From Sporosarcina obsidiansis (lineage in GTDB: Bacteria; Bacillota; Bacilli; Bacillales_A; Planococcaceae), in the NCBI RefSeq assembly GCF_009651005.1, contig NZ_WHVW01000023.1:1-52037 (forward strand): 52,037 bases of DNA, in the 5' to 3' direction. A program made the position numbers and the translations under genes. Positions 29,434 to 38,453 of the stretch are shown here, one piece after another. The notes beneath the pieces are model-generated. The model did not search any database and was not told the origin of the DNA. It saw only the letters and a program-made list of their open reading frames with translations. How positions within the stretch are numbered: position 1 is the stretch's first letter; every line of letters starts with the position of its first letter.

Positions 29434-31548
29434 TTATTCTGGATATTCAATTCGGTTATGGAAAATTCCATTTAATGTTTCACAAATTACTTTTTTCACC
29501 TGTTTTATCTCTTTCATTGATAAATCACACTCATCAAATTGATCATCTTCCACTTTTGTCCGAACAATGGATTCTACGAGAGCTGCGATTTTTTCAGGTG
29601 TTGGCTCTTTCATTGATCGGACTGCAGCCTCTACGCTGTCCGCAATCATGATGACCGCAATTTCCTTTGTTTGCGGCTTCGGACCAGAATATCTGAATTG
29701 TTCTTCCTCTACATCAAGATTATGTTCTTTCGCTTTCACGTAAAAAAACTTCAGCAAACTTGTACCATGATGTTGCCTAGCGATATTTACAAGCTCAGCG
29801 GGCATATGATGCTTCTCCAATATTTTAGCACCATCTTCCGCATGAGCTATAATCATATCACGACTTTTTTCAGGAGGGAGAGAATCATGTAAATTCTGCC
29901 CTGCATGCTGGTTCTCAATAAAGAAGCCAGGATGGACAGTTTTCCCAATGTCATGATAATAACTTCCCACACGTGCAAGCAATCCATTGGCACCGATTGA
30001 CTCGCACGCTGCATCCGCCAAATTCGCAACCATAATACTATGATGATAGGTTCCAGGCGTCTCCACCAATATTTTCTTCAGCAATGGATGATTGGGATTC
30101 GATAACTCAACCAATCGTATATTGGAAAGCAAATGAAATGCAGACTCAAAAAACGGCAGGAGTCCAATCGTTAAAGCACCTGACAATACACCTGAAGTAA
30201 TAGCCGCCACTACATAAAAAGTTAACTCCGCTAATGTATAGCTAGTCTGCGTCATTAGCAAATAAAATATAATAAACAAAACATTGGAAGCGGAAACAGC
30301 GAGACTGGCTTGTAATATCGTAGAACGTCTACCGTGCTCACTGAGAAGGTATATACTGACCATCCCGCCAAACAAAATATACAAGGCTACTTCCATTTGC
30401 ATAATAGCAGCGATGCCTTCTTGTAGCATGATTCCAGCAGTTGCAGACGTAATGATAGTTGCTAGTACGGCAGTTCGCTCATTAATCAGAAGTCTGATCA
30501 GCATGGGTGCCAATGCAGTGGGAAATAAAAATGCAATTTGCACATCAAATTCATGATCAATATAACTGATAATTTTCATGAGAATAACGACAGTAAAAAA
30601 TATAACATAAAACATCAGTAAGGCTTTCTTCTTGAATTGTTTGCTCTCTCGCCATTTAGAAAAATGAATCCATATCAGGCCAGAAATAAAAAGTATGAAT
30701 AACCCGATTCCTAAAACCGGCTTAAAGGAAGACTGATTTGTCAGAACGCCCGCCAATTTCAGTTGTTGATAAATATCACGGTCGATCAGTTGTCCCTCTC
30801 GCACGATCACTTGTCCTTGTAGAATACGAATCGGTTCTACAGATTCACGTGCTTCGACTTTATTTTTTTCTGTCAATTCTTCGTCTATCACTTCAGTTTC
30901 CATAATAGTGGAACGCCCTATGAAAAGTGCGACATCAAGCAATTCCTTTGGCAATACGCTAGTTTGACGTATCTGTCTTTCCACTTCATAGCGATGTGTA
31001 GATACTTGCTCTTGCTTGAATGGTTGAGAAAGCTCTTCGCCAATAATTGTCAATAAAAGCTGATGCAAATTGTCTAAATCTTTTTGATCCGATGCTAACA
31101 ACTGTTTTAATTGGTCATCAGATAAACGTAAAAGAGACCCTTCCTTTTCCATTCCATCAAGCTTTTCTCTAAGCAATTTCAACTTTTTACTTTCTGTCAT
31201 GTCGGTTTCTTTTTTTTCTTCTACTTTCACATCACTTATGGCCGTGAAAATGGAACTAATAATCGCTTGTCTATTTTTCATGATATCTTCTGAAAAACGA
31301 TAAGATGTTGGGACAGCTTGCTCCGCCCTGACGCGTTCCAATTCCGTTTTCTCTGTATCTTCTATCGTTTTTGGTGAACGTATCGTTTTGGGAGAAATCT
31401 CATATGCAGAAATTTCGTATGTTTCATTCCGACTATTTCCAAACATTAAAAAAAATAAAAGGATACTAGATAGACATACGACCAAAAGCATTAGAAACAT
31501 AAATTTCACTTTCTTAAATTGTGAAAACAAACCATTGAAGTCCGCCAA
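29434..31548 (-). CDS. pgpH: Cyclic-di-AMP phosphodiesterase PgpH (7TM-HD family)
   Basis: Membrane phosphodiesterase that breaks c-di-AMP into pApA. The 704-residue protein has one N-terminal membrane helix, an extracellular 7TMR-HDED domain (about residues 50-270), seven membrane helices (about 275-460) and a cytoplasmic HD domain with YHHSIMVANLADAA, YYHDIGK, HAEDGAKI and RQHHGT. The TTG start lies eight bases after AGGGAGG. It begins a run of close genes pgpH-ybeY-dgkA-cdd-era-recO. A possible promoter has TATAAT on the minus strand at 31686-31691 with a weak TGCAGT 17 bases upstream. Confidence 0.94.
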   Translation of the reverse strand: MADFNGLFSQFKKVKFMFLMLLVVCLSSILLFFLMFGNSRNETYEISAYEISPKTIRSPKTIEDTEKTELERVRAEQAVPTSYRFSEDIMKNRQAIISSIFTAISDVKVEEKKETDMTESKKLKLLREKLDGMEKEGSLLRLSDDQLKQLLASDQKDLDNLHQLLLTIIGEELSQPFKQEQVSTHRYEVERQIRQTSVLPKELLDVALFIGRSTIMETEVIDEELTEKNKVEARESVEPIRILQGQVIVREGQLIDRDIYQQLKLAGVLTNQSSFKPVLGIGLFILFISGLIWIHFSKWRESKQFKKKALLMFYVIFFTVVILMKIISYIDHEFDVQIAFLFPTALAPMLIRLLINERTAVLATIITSATAGIMLQEGIAAIMQMEVALYILFGGMVSIYLLSEHGRRSTILQASLAVSASNVLFIIFYLLMTQTSYTLAELTFYVVAAITSGVLSGALTIGLLPFFESAFHLLSNIRLVELSNPNHPLLKKILVETPGTYHHSIMVANLADAACESIGANGLLARVGSYYHDIGKTVHPGFFIENQHAGQNLHDSLPPEKSRDMIIAHAEDGAKILEKHHMPAELVNIARQHHGTSLLKFFYVKAKEHNLDVEEEQFRYSGPKPQTKEIAVIMIADSVEAAVRSMKEPTPEKIAALVESIVRTKVEDDQFDECDLSMKEIKQVKKVICETLNGIFHNRIEYPE

Positions 31549-31920
31549 ATTATTTGCCTCCCTTTGGCAATTTTCGCCGCCTTACCTTATGTATTACTTT
31601 AATTCATAAAAAGCAGTACACTTTCTTGCCTAACGTTAAGCATGTATATCAATCCTGCTCTTCACTTACCATAGTTATGTTAGCCATTATACCTCATAAG
31701 GAGCCTATACTGCATTTATTTCCTTAATGACAAAAATCCGACAATGATATTTTCCTTAGTTGTATTTATGTATATCAAAATTAAAAACGAAGATTATTAG
31801 TTGCAAGTGCCAGCCTCTCGGATCACTTTGATCTTTCCGAAAAGGTGCATCTTCTCGCTTTTTGCACAAAATGAAAGCCCTCAAGCCATTATTAAGGGCT
31901 TTTGGGCTTTTTAACAATCA
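31549..31920. other. Intergenic region between phoH and pgpH with unexplained stem-loop element
   Basis: Bases 31549-31785 are AT-rich leader and promoter DNA for pgpH. Bases 31789-31854 form a structured block: closing stem GAAGAT/ATCTTC, inner stem CGGATCA-CTT-TGATC-TTT-CCG, and a G/C-rich CAGCCTCTCGG. On the minus strand T5 follows the closing stem (GTTTTTAATTTT), on the plus strand T5 follows after TCGC. Bases 31871-31907 are the phoH terminator. I recognise no known RNA family and no protein-coding frame. Confidence 0.45.
31871..31907 (-). terminator. Terminator of the yqfC-yqfD-phoH transcript
   Basis: AAAGCCCT and AGGGCTTT pair around 13-14 bases, with further GGGC pairing on the upstream side; the minus-strand tail is CATTTTG. 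Stem clear, T-run modest. Confidence 0.6.
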
Positions 31921-32883
31921 TTAGTTCGATAACTGCTCTTTCTCATATGCATCAATGATCTTCGCTACAATCGGATGCCGTACTACATCGCCTTGTTCTA
32001 GGTAAATAAATTGAATATCCTGTACTTTCTTCAATATATTCTCCGCCACATTTAAGCCTGAATCTACACCACGTGGCAAGTCAATCTGCGTTTTATCTCC
32101 TGTGATCACCATCTTCGAACCAAAACCAAGGCGGGTCAAGAACATTTTCATTTGAGCTTTCGTTGTGTTTTGGGCTTCATCCAAAATAACGAATGCATCA
32201 TCTAATGTTCTGCCTCGCATATAAGCTAGCGGTGCGATCTCGATCACTCCACGCTCAATTAACCTCTCTGTATGTTCAGCTCCTAGTATATCATGAAGGG
32301 CATCATACAACGGTCGCAAGTAGGGATCAACCTTCTCTTTCAAGTCTCCCGGAAGAAATCCTAGACTTTCTCCAGCTTCTACAGCAGGACGTGTCAAGAT
32401 AATGCGCTTCACAGAACCTGATTTCATAGCCTGGACGGCCATAACCACCGCTAGATAGGTCTTTCCTGTTCCTGCTGGTCCAATACAGAAAACAAGATCT
32501 CTCGAACGAATTGATTGGATATACTCACGTTGTCCAATAGTCTTCGCGCGGATCACTTTTCCCTTTGTATTGCGTGCAATTTCTTCATCATACAAAGAGG
32601 AAAAGTATTCAATCGTGCCGTTTTTCGCCATTTCAATCGCTGTTGCAACATCTCGCAAATTAATATTAATCCCTTTACGAATGACTTTCAGCAGTTGTTC
32701 CAATAAAGCTTTCGCCGCTTCCGCAGGGTCCGCCTCTCCACTGATCGATATCGTCTCGCCCCTCGTTCGGATAGAGATATTCAATTCTTCCTCAATCAAA
32801 TTCATATTTTGATCGGAAATTCCAAGAAGCATAATGGCTTCATTCGGTTCTTCAATATGCAGTTGAATTGTATGTTCGCTCAA
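31921..32883 (-). CDS. phoH: PhoH-like ATPase
   Basis: P-loop ATPase of the PhoH family, 320 residues; role uncertain, linked to RNA processing because it is widely encoded next to ybeY. An N-terminal KH-like part is followed by the ATPase domain with Walker A IGPAGTGKTYLAV, AGESLGFLPGD, Walker B FVILDEAQN and the sensor-like TGDKTQIDLP. The TTG start has AAGGAG ten bases upstream. It follows yqfD by five bases. Separation from pgpH by a terminator and a long gap differs from the tight B. subtilis order. Confidence 0.93.
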   Translation of the reverse strand: MSEHTIQLHIEEPNEAIMLLGISDQNMNLIEEELNISIRTRGETISISGEADPAEAAKALLEQLLKVIRKGININLRDVATAIEMAKNGTIEYFSSLYDEEIARNTKGKVIRAKTIGQREYIQSIRSRDLVFCIGPAGTGKTYLAVVMAVQAMKSGSVKRIILTRPAVEAGESLGFLPGDLKEKVDPYLRPLYDALHDILGAEHTERLIERGVIEIAPLAYMRGRTLDDAFVILDEAQNTTKAQMKMFLTRLGFGSKMVITGDKTQIDLPRGVDSGLNVAENILKKVQDIQFIYLEQGDVVRHPIVAKIIDAYEKEQLSN

Positions 32884-32888
32884 TATTT

Positions 32889-33980
32889 TCAGTCTCCTTG
32901 AGTTATCGGTCGTTTTTCAGCAATGTTTTCATTTATCAAAAATAATATAGTCCCCTTCACTTTATCATTAGTAAAGGTTACATGTAAAATATTTTCCTCT
33001 TTTATTATAAGCTCATCAGTTCTTTTGGACAGTAGATCATACTTCAATAAAGGAAGTATGACGGTTTCTTCCATTCCCTTACCTAAACGTACCGTATGGA
33101 CTGGATCATCGCGTGTCTTTTTGAAAGTTACAGGATTCCTCAAACGCAAGCTGTCACTTTTACTTTTTTCCCACGGTGTCCTCCAATTAATATTCATTTG
33201 TTCTTCGCCAATAGTAAAATATTTAACAGTTCGTGGAAGTTCAAAATGATATTCTAACCAATAGTCGGCATACACCGCACCATCAGCTCCAACAACCGTG
33301 GTTTTTTCTCCTTGTTCTAAAATTCCGGTAGCGAGCATGTCACCTTTTTTTACAGTCTGGTGCACAATACTTGCACGTTCACCCCTTGTTAAGGCAAAAT
33401 GCGTAATCACTCCTCCCGTTTTCGCTACTAAATGAGACGGTTTTTCCTTCACATCTTCTTTTACTTCAGTAGATAGCGGGGCTAGCATTGGCGAAACGAT
33501 TAAAGACGTCCCCATCTGTTTAAAGCGAATCCACGATAAGGAAGACTCATCTTGCATTAACAGTCGCCTCATTTCATCTTCTTCAGGTAACTTTGAAAGA
33601 AGCGACGGAACCGTAATGTTCGCCTTTTCCATTTTGTTTTCCAGTCGCTCCGCTAATTCTGGCACTTCACTCTCCACCTTGATATTCCACAAGAATAAAG
33701 AAGCACAAAGCGGAAGCACACATCCCACAATAAATAGTAAGGAAGAAAACAGCCGATAATTGACTGTATCGTTTCCTATATGTGAAATTTTTACTTTCAC
33801 ACGATATTTTCTTCTTAATCGACGAATCGTTTGAATTCCTTTGCTGTCCGTTTCAAAATATACCGATCGGCCTGCCATATACAAATTTTTTATTTTAACT
33901 TGCTCTACTTGCAATTTTCCAAGAAAAGAAGACGCCCCCCCAGCAGCCGTCAATTGAACTTCGAATCTCTTATGACTCAT
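32889..33980 (-). CDS. yqfD: Sporulation protein YqfD
   Basis: Mother-cell sporulation protein of the YqfD family, 363 residues. An N-terminal soluble part (about 1-85) is followed by one membrane segment (LFSSLLFIVGCVLPLCASLFLW) and a large domain presumably on the far side. In B. subtilis it is under SigE and its role is not defined. Ribosome site GAGGAG before the ATG; it overlaps yqfC by 11 bases, so the two are coupled. Confidence 0.88.
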   Translation of the reverse strand: MSHKRFEVQLTAAGGASSFLGKLQVEQVKIKNLYMAGRSVYFETDSKGIQTIRRLRRKYRVKVKISHIGNDTVNYRLFSSLLFIVGCVLPLCASLFLWNIKVESEVPELAERLENKMEKANITVPSLLSKLPEEDEMRRLLMQDESSLSWIRFKQMGTSLIVSPMLAPLSTEVKEDVKEKPSHLVAKTGGVITHFALTRGERASIVHQTVKKGDMLATGILEQGEKTTVVGADGAVYADYWLEYHFELPRTVKYFTIGEEQMNINWRTPWEKSKSDSLRLRNPVTFKKTRDDPVHTVRLGKGMEETVILPLLKYDLLSKRTDELIIKEENILHVTFTNDKVKGTILFLINENIAEKRPITQGD

Positions 33981-34227
33981 ATAGTCGCTCCTCGTTGGGG
34001 TTATATCGGATCGTCACATCTTTCAGCTCTATGATGGATACATGGGCACTTTGTTCAGTCAATGCTAGTACAGTCACTTCTTCACCTTGGATCGTTATAA
34101 AATAATCATCTGTTTGAAAGGAAACGGATTGCTCGCTTAATGCCTTTAATTGATAAAAGCCCGTAATCCGTAATGAATTAAATTCATCTAGAATGATAGA
34201 TGGATGAAGTGCGAATAATTTTTTCAC
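33970..34227 (-). CDS. yqfC: Sporulation protein YqfC
   Basis: Small sporulation protein of the YabP/YqfC family, 85 residues, related to a mother-cell protein needed for spore coat or envelope steps. Motifs such as LRITGFYQLKAL and IRYNPNEERL fit. The GTG start is preceded by AGGGGG and TTTTTTC; the longer open frame upstream has no ribosome site and would run through the hairpin. The ribosome site forms the 3' arm of a terminator-like hairpin, and a SigE-like promoter overlaps it. First gene of yqfC-yqfD-phoH. Confidence 0.88.
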   Translation of the reverse strand: MKKLFALHPSIILDEFNSLRITGFYQLKALSEQSVSFQTDDYFITIQGEEVTVLALTEQSAHVSIIELKDVTIRYNPNEERLYES

Positions 34228-34234
34228 GAAAAAA

Positions 34235-34266
34235 CCCCCTATCTCAACATATGACGGAGATGGGGG
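34235..34266 (-). terminator. Terminator hairpin of the nfeD-floA operon that also holds the yqfC ribosome site
   Basis: CCCCC plus ATCTC (34235-34245, one bulged T) pairs with GAGATGGGGG (34257-34266), a ten-pair stem with an 11-base loop. On the minus strand T6 follows directly (34234-34229), then C and the GTG start of yqfC. The GGGGG that serves yqfC as ribosome site is in the 3' arm. The stem begins nine bases after the upstream gene stops. Confidence 0.78.
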
Positions 34267-34274
34267 CGGCATGA
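34246..34274 (-). promoter_or_regulatory. SigE-like promoter of yqfC-yqfD
   Basis: On the minus strand CATATGTT (34246-34253) matches the SigE -10 CATAYAHT in seven of eight positions. TCATGCC (34268-34274) lies 14 bases upstream as a weak -35. The spoIIP promoter shows the same TCATGnn-N14-CATATnnT pattern. The -10 lies in the loop of the terminator hairpin. Confidence 0.55.
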
Positions 34275-34811
34275 TTACCGTTTTGCTTTAGGAGGTCCTA
34301 AAATTTCAGAATAGATGATCCCTTGGAGGACCTGTTGCTGACTTGTCGGAATTAAATCCTCTTGTAGAATTCGTTCGTTTTCCTGAACTACTCGTTGTGG
34401 ATCAGAATGTAATCGTCCTCTTCCAGACTGACGTTCAGGTCTTGGTGCAGAAGATGGCTTGGCAGGTCGCTCCCTATGCGTCACGGTCTCTTTGGGCTGC
34501 GGATAGAAAATTTCTGTTTGCGGCCCCTGCGACTTCATAGGCTGCTCTGCTTCCTGAGCCTCTTGCTGGAGGTCCCTGAATTCTTTCTGGATATCTTCAA
34601 AGAGACCTTTTGATAGTTCCTTCAGTGAGCGTGACTTCTGAGGAGCTTCGTTCGTACGAGACGAGTCTCTTTTAGATGAATCACTTTGAACAGTTTGTGT
34701 ATAGGTCGGTTGCTGCTGACTAGGTTGCTTTTTAGGTTTTGGCTTTTCTTTCTTTTTACCGAAAAGCGATCCTAGCGCAAGCATGATAATAAAAATAATC
34801 AGTTGTTCCAT
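34275..34811 (-). CDS. Hypothetical membrane-anchored protein of the nfeD-floA operon
   Basis: I do not recognise a named family. The 178-residue protein has a short N-terminal membrane helix (residues 2-17), then a basic Lys/Pro/Gln-rich and mostly disordered region (about 18-60), an amphipathic stretch (SLKELSKGLFEDIQKEFRDLQ), another disordered stretch and a compact C-terminus (QQVLQGIIYSEILGPPKAKR) that looks conserved. It stands where B. subtilis has the small SigW-induced gene yqfB but is much longer and not obviously related. Being third in nfeD-floA, it may act with flotillin assemblies; that is inference. Confidence 0.7.
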   Translation of the reverse strand: MEQLIIFIIMLALGSLFGKKKEKPKPKKQPSQQQPTYTQTVQSDSSKRDSSRTNEAPQKSRSLKELSKGLFEDIQKEFRDLQQEAQEAEQPMKSQGPQTEIFYPQPKETVTHRERPAKPSSAPRPERQSGRGRLHSDPQRVVQENERILQEDLIPTSQQQVLQGIIYSEILGPPKAKR

Positions 34812-34855
34812 TTATTATGCATCCCCTTCCCGGGAATTCATTGTTTTACTTACAA

Positions 34856-35857
34856 TCAGTCTTTTTTCGGCGGTGGTGTTTGTTGGTCTCCGCCAATCTT
34901 GCTGATGGAGTCTCGCATACCTGTATCGGCTTGAATATTTTTGTAGTTCATATAATCCATGATCCCGATATTACCTGAACGCAATGCTTCTGCCATCGCT
35001 AACGGTACTTCTGACTCTGCGCCTACAACTTTTGCGCGCATCTCTTGTGTTTTCGCCTTCATCTCTTGTTCATTGGCAACAGCCATCGCACGACGTTCTT
35101 CTGCTTTTGCTTGGGCAATATTTTTGTCTGCCATCGCTTGCTCTGTTTGAAGTTCTGCACCAATGTTCTTACCGATATCAACGTCCGCAATATCAATGGA
35201 TAGAATTTCAAACGCTGTTCCGGAATCCAAACCTTTCGTCAGAACAGTTTGGGAAATCATGTCCGGATTTTCAAGTACTTTCGCATGACTCGCAGAAGAA
35301 CCAATCGTACTAACAATCCCTTCACCTACACGAGCAACGACTGTATCTTCACCCGCACCACCGACGAGGCGATCAATATTGGCACGAACTGTAATCCGCG
35401 CTTTTGCCTTTACTTCGATACCGTTCATCGCAACACCCGCGATGAATGGCGTCTCAATGACTTTCGGGTTAACGGACATTTGAACAGCTTCCAATACGTC
35501 ACGTCCAGCCAAATCAATCGCTTGTGCTCTTTCAAATGTCAACGCAATGTTTGCACGTTGAGCTGCAATTAGAGAGTTGACAACGCGGTCTACGTTACCA
35601 CCCGCTAAATAATGACTTTCCAATTGGTTAATTGTTACAGTCAGACCTGCTTTATGCGCTTTGATCAACGGGTTGACGACTCTACTCGGGATAACCCGAC
35701 GTAAACGCATCCCGATTAGTGTGAAAATACTTACTCGCACTCCTGCTGCAATGGCGGAAATCCATAGCGTTACAGGTACAAACGTGAAAAATACTGCTAG
35801 TACGATGATGATAATAAAGACTGCAGCTACCAGTCCAATAGTTCCTAGTCCCATCAT
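34856..35857 (-). CDS. floA: Flotillin-like protein FloA
   Basis: Scaffold of functional membrane microdomains, affecting membrane fluidity and signalling complexes. The 333-residue protein has an N-terminal membrane hairpin or helix (about residues 3-42), an SPFH-like core (residues about 60-230) and a coiled-coil Ala/Glu-rich part ([20 protein letters not shown]). Length fits the FloA (YqfA) family. It overlaps nfeD by four bases. The operon has a SigW promoter, as in B. subtilis. Confidence 0.95.
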   Translation of the reverse strand: MMGLGTIGLVAAVFIIIIVLAVFFTFVPVTLWISAIAAGVRVSIFTLIGMRLRRVIPSRVVNPLIKAHKAGLTVTINQLESHYLAGGNVDRVVNSLIAAQRANIALTFERAQAIDLAGRDVLEAVQMSVNPKVIETPFIAGVAMNGIEVKAKARITVRANIDRLVGGAGEDTVVARVGEGIVSTIGSSASHAKVLENPDMISQTVLTKGLDSGTAFEILSIDIADVDIGKNIGAELQTEQAMADKNIAQAKAEERRAMAVANEQEMKAKTQEMRAKVVGAESEVPLAMAEALRSGNIGIMDYMNYKNIQADTGMRDSISKIGGDQQTPPPKKD

Positions 35858-37191
35858 AAGCCTTGTTCCTCCTCTTTCTTCTTCTCTCTTACAACGATTC
35901 TGAAGCCTTCTACCGCCACAATCACTACTTCTTTATCACGATCAATATATCGTCCTTCCGACACGACATCGATTCGTTCGCCATTTAAATCAGCGACGCC
36001 AGATGGACGCAACGGGGTTAGAGTTGTCGCAACTTTTTGCAATAGATCCGTACGGTTTTCATTAGATACATAACCGTTTTCCGTATCCATCGTATCCATT
36101 AAAATGATTTTATTCAACAGATGAAGTTTTTTACCGAAGAATTTCATAATAACCACCGCTCCTATACTTGCTACGGCCATCGCAATCAGCACAGAAATTG
36201 CCATGAATGCCAAGTTTGTGCCTGCAAGCAAAATACTACCTATGATTGCCAAGACTCCGAAAATGCCCGCTATCCCTCCTGCAATGAAAAATTCGGCAAT
36301 GATGAGTACAATGCCTAAAGCGAACAACAGCCAGCTCTCATACCCTGCCAAACCAGCCACCGTGTGCCCATAGAAAAATAAGAATAAGGAAGTTAACCCC
36401 ATACTCCCCGGCACTCCAAAGCCTGGCGAATACAATTCTACAATCAGCCCAAGACTTGCAACAGATAGTAAAATCGGTACGATAATTGGATTCGTAATGA
36501 AGCGAGCTAATTTTTCCGAGAATGTCTCTGTTGTAGAGATGATCGTTGCATCAGCTAAGTCTAGTTTCTGCAACAACTCGTCAAACGTCGCGACCGTTCC
36601 CTGACTATAGTGCACTTTCTCCGCTTCATCAGCAGTGAGTGTCAGTAACTCACCTTTTGGTGCACGAAGTTCTGGCATGTCGATATTCGGATCAGCCATG
36701 GCAAGTGCATATTTTGGGTCACGTTTTTCTTTGTGCAATGCAGCATTTTTCATTTGTGCTAGCCAATAACTATTTGCTTTCGCTTCAGCAGCATTTCCAG
36801 ACCCATCGATCACTTGTGCAGCACCAATCGAACCACCTGGTGTCATGTAGATTTCATCAGCATACAACGCTAAGAACGCCCCTGCCGATAACGCCCGATC
36901 ATTGATAAACGCGACAATAGGCGTATCTGTCGATTTCATCAACTTCGCTATTTGATCGGCAGCATCTACAAAACCACCTGGAGTATCTATATCCAATACA
37001 ATCGTGTCTGCCCCCGCATCCGCCGCTTCTTTGAATGAACGCTGTAGAAACGCATGTAAACCTTTCTCCACTTCTTTATGAAGTGGGACTCGATAAACCT
37101 TCGTTTCTGCTGCTTCCGAGTGCATAAAAGGCAAAGCGATCGTTCCGATGAATAAAATGAGCAGAAAAACTGACCTAATCATTTTAATCAT
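35854..37191 (-). CDS. NfeD-family membrane protease homologue (YqeZ-like)
   Basis: Long-form NfeD protein, 445 residues, usual partner of flotillin/SPFH proteins. An N-terminal signal peptide (about residues 5-27) is followed by a ClpP-like serine protease domain (about 30-220) with [13 protein letters not shown] and the nucleophile region [14 protein letters not shown], then four to five membrane helices (about 235-360) and a C-terminal OB fold ([17 protein letters not shown]). Proteolysis is inferred from relatives. GAGGTG eight bases before the ATG. First gene of nfeD-floA-hypothetical. Confidence 0.9.
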   Translation of the reverse strand: MIKMIRSVFLLILFIGTIALPFMHSEAAETKVYRVPLHKEVEKGLHAFLQRSFKEAADAGADTIVLDIDTPGGFVDAADQIAKLMKSTDTPIVAFINDRALSAGAFLALYADEIYMTPGGSIGAAQVIDGSGNAAEAKANSYWLAQMKNAALHKEKRDPKYALAMADPNIDMPELRAPKGELLTLTADEAEKVHYSQGTVATFDELLQKLDLADATIISTTETFSEKLARFITNPIIVPILLSVASLGLIVELYSPGFGVPGSMGLTSLFLFFYGHTVAGLAGYESWLLFALGIVLIIAEFFIAGGIAGIFGVLAIIGSILLAGTNLAFMAISVLIAMAVASIGAVVIMKFFGKKLHLLNKIILMDTMDTENGYVSNENRTDLLQKVATTLTPLRPSGVADLNGERIDVVSEGRYIDRDKEVVIVAVEGFRIVVREKKKEEEQGL

Positions 37192-37232
37192 TATATTCTC
37201 ACCTCTCTCTACTGCCTATTATACTTACTATT

Positions 37233-37258
37233 TACGATTGAAACCGCTTTTAGTTTCA
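37233..37258 (-). promoter_or_regulatory. SigW promoter of the nfeD-floA operon
   Basis: On the minus strand TGAAAC (37253-37258), a 16-base spacer and CGTA (37233-37236) reproduce the SigW consensus TGAAAC-N16-CGTA exactly. The B. subtilis yqeZ-yqfA-yqfB operon is a known SigW target. A SigA-type TATAAT lies just downstream (37218-37223) with a poor -35, perhaps for basal expression. Confidence 0.88.
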
Positions 37259-37290
37259 TTTTAATTAAAATTAATTAAAAAAATATAAAA

Positions 37291-37324
37291 TAAACCGAAA
37301 ATCCTTTGAAGGATTTTCGGTTTA
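37291..37324 (-). terminator. Intrinsic terminator of rpsU
   Basis: TAAACCGAAAATCC (37291-37304) pairs perfectly with GGATTTTCGGTTTA (37311-37324). On the minus strand a long T-rich stretch follows (TTTTATATTTTTTTAATT). Confidence 0.85.
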
Positions 37325-37372
37325 TAGGAAATTACATTAATAGTTAATCTCAAATTTCATTGTATGAAGAAA

Positions 37373-37546
37373 TTAGAATTTACGCTTACGAGCAGCTTCT
37401 GATTTCTTTTTACGTTTCACACTTGGCTTTTCATAGAACTCGCGCTTTCTAACCTCTTGTATTGTACCACTCTTGGATACAGTACGTTTGAAGCGGCGAA
37501 GAGCGTCTTCAAGTGATTCATTTTTGCGAACGACTGTCTTAGTCAT
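37373..37546 (-). CDS. rpsU: 30S ribosomal protein S21
   Basis: Small basic ribosomal protein near the 3' end of 16S rRNA, 57 residues, usual length. It starts [20 protein letters not shown] and ends in the basic [14 protein letters not shown]. The ATG follows GGAGG by ten bases; the open frame extends 27 codons upstream without a start signal. Strong SigA promoter and terminator make it a unit of its own, although no terminator separates it from deoC. Confidence 0.97.
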   Translation of the reverse strand: MTKTVVRKNESLEDALRRFKRTVSKSGTIQEVRKREFYEKPSVKRKKKSEAARKRKF

Positions 37547-37606
37547 ATCTCTTGTCCCTCCCTCCGAGCACACTTCGAAACATAGCTGTTTGCCATGTAC
37601 TAGCAA

Positions 37607-37635
37607 ATTATAACGCAAAAAATTCAATTGGTCAA
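37607..37635 (-). promoter_or_regulatory. SigA promoter of rpsU
   Basis: On the minus strand TTGACC (37630-37635) and a perfect TATAAT (37607-37612) with a 17-base spacer, about 60 bases before the start codon. A strong match. Confidence 0.85.
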
Positions 37636-37688
37636 TAAAAAACTATTAGAATATTAATTGGAATTTCTCGTCACATTCAAGGACCGCA

Positions 37689-38360
37689 TCAATAATCAGC
37701 AGACGATTCCAGCCCCTCCATGATGGCTACACCTGAACTGGCACCAATTCGTGTAGCTCCAGCTTCGATCATTTTGTTGACATCATCAATATTTCGTACC
37801 CCACCTGAAGCTTTCACACCAATTTCAGGACCTACTACGGAACGCATTAATTTTACATCTTCTGGGGTAGCTCCACCCGTTGAGAAGCCAGTAGAAGTTT
37901 TCACGTAATTCGCGCCTGCTAGCACTGCCAACTCACAAGCTGTCCGTTTTTGCATATCATCAAGCAAAGACGTTTCCAGAATGACTTTTACAAGCGCTTG
38001 ACCTTTCGCCGCTTCCACTACTGCTTCGATATCTTTCTGCACCTGTTCTAACTGTCCGCTTTGGAGCGCTCCTACATTCAGTACCATATCGATTTCGCCA
38101 GCCCCATTGGCAATTGCATCTTTCGTTTCGTAAGCTTTCACTTCTGTAGTGCTAGCACCTAATGGAAAACCAATGACCGTACACACTTTGACATCTGTAT
38201 CTTGTAATGCTTCCGCAGCCGTCTTGACCCATGTCGGATTGATACAAACAGAAGCGAATGAATATTTTTTTGCTTCATCACATAATTCTAGGACTTGTTG
38301 TTTCGTTGCATCTGCCTTTAACAGTGTATGATCAATATAAGCGGCATATTTATTCGTCAA
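37689..38360 (-). CDS. deoC: Deoxyribose-phosphate aldolase
   Basis: Cleaves 2-deoxyribose-5-phosphate to glyceraldehyde-3-phosphate and acetaldehyde in deoxynucleoside breakdown. The 223-residue TIM barrel shows [20 protein letters not shown], the Schiff-base lysine in [13 protein letters not shown] and GVKASGGVR. The TTG start has AAAAGGAG eight bases upstream; the frame runs 31 codons further without a start signal and into the mtaB terminator. In B. subtilis the mtaB-rpsU interval holds yqeW rather than deoC. Confidence 0.95.
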   Translation of the reverse strand: MTNKYAAYIDHTLLKADATKQQVLELCDEAKKYSFASVCINPTWVKTAAEALQDTDVKVCTVIGFPLGASTTEVKAYETKDAIANGAGEIDMVLNVGALQSGQLEQVQKDIEAVVEAAKGQALVKVILETSLLDDMQKRTACELAVLAGANYVKTSTGFSTGGATPEDVKLMRSVVGPEIGVKASGGVRNIDDVNKMIEAGATRIGASSGVAIMEGLESSADY

Positions 38361-38393
38361 TGAAAGCGCTCCTTTTCCAATCTCTTTTCTTTT

Positions 38394-38402
38394 AGTATAG
38401 CA
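38394..38402 (-). promoter_or_regulatory. Extended -10 promoter of deoC
   Basis: On the minus strand TGCTATACT is an extended -10, 34 bases before the deoC start and just after the mtaB terminator. The -35 (GTGCAA) is poor. Confidence 0.5.
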
Positions 38403-38423
38403 AAGCTTGAATTTTGTTGCACG

Positions 38424-38449
38424 AAAAAGACCACCTTTTACAGGTGGCC
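38424..38449 (-). terminator. Terminator of mtaB
   Basis: GACCACCT (38429-38436) pairs with AGGTGGCC (38442-38449), one G-U pair, around five bases. T5 follows on the minus strand. It begins five bases past the mtaB stop. Confidence 0.75.
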
Positions 38450-38453
38450 GCAT

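Noticed and set aside
38358..38371. cre-like TGAAAGCGCT at the deoC start
   Set aside because: The left ten bases match but the right half does not, and it coincides with the ribosome site region.
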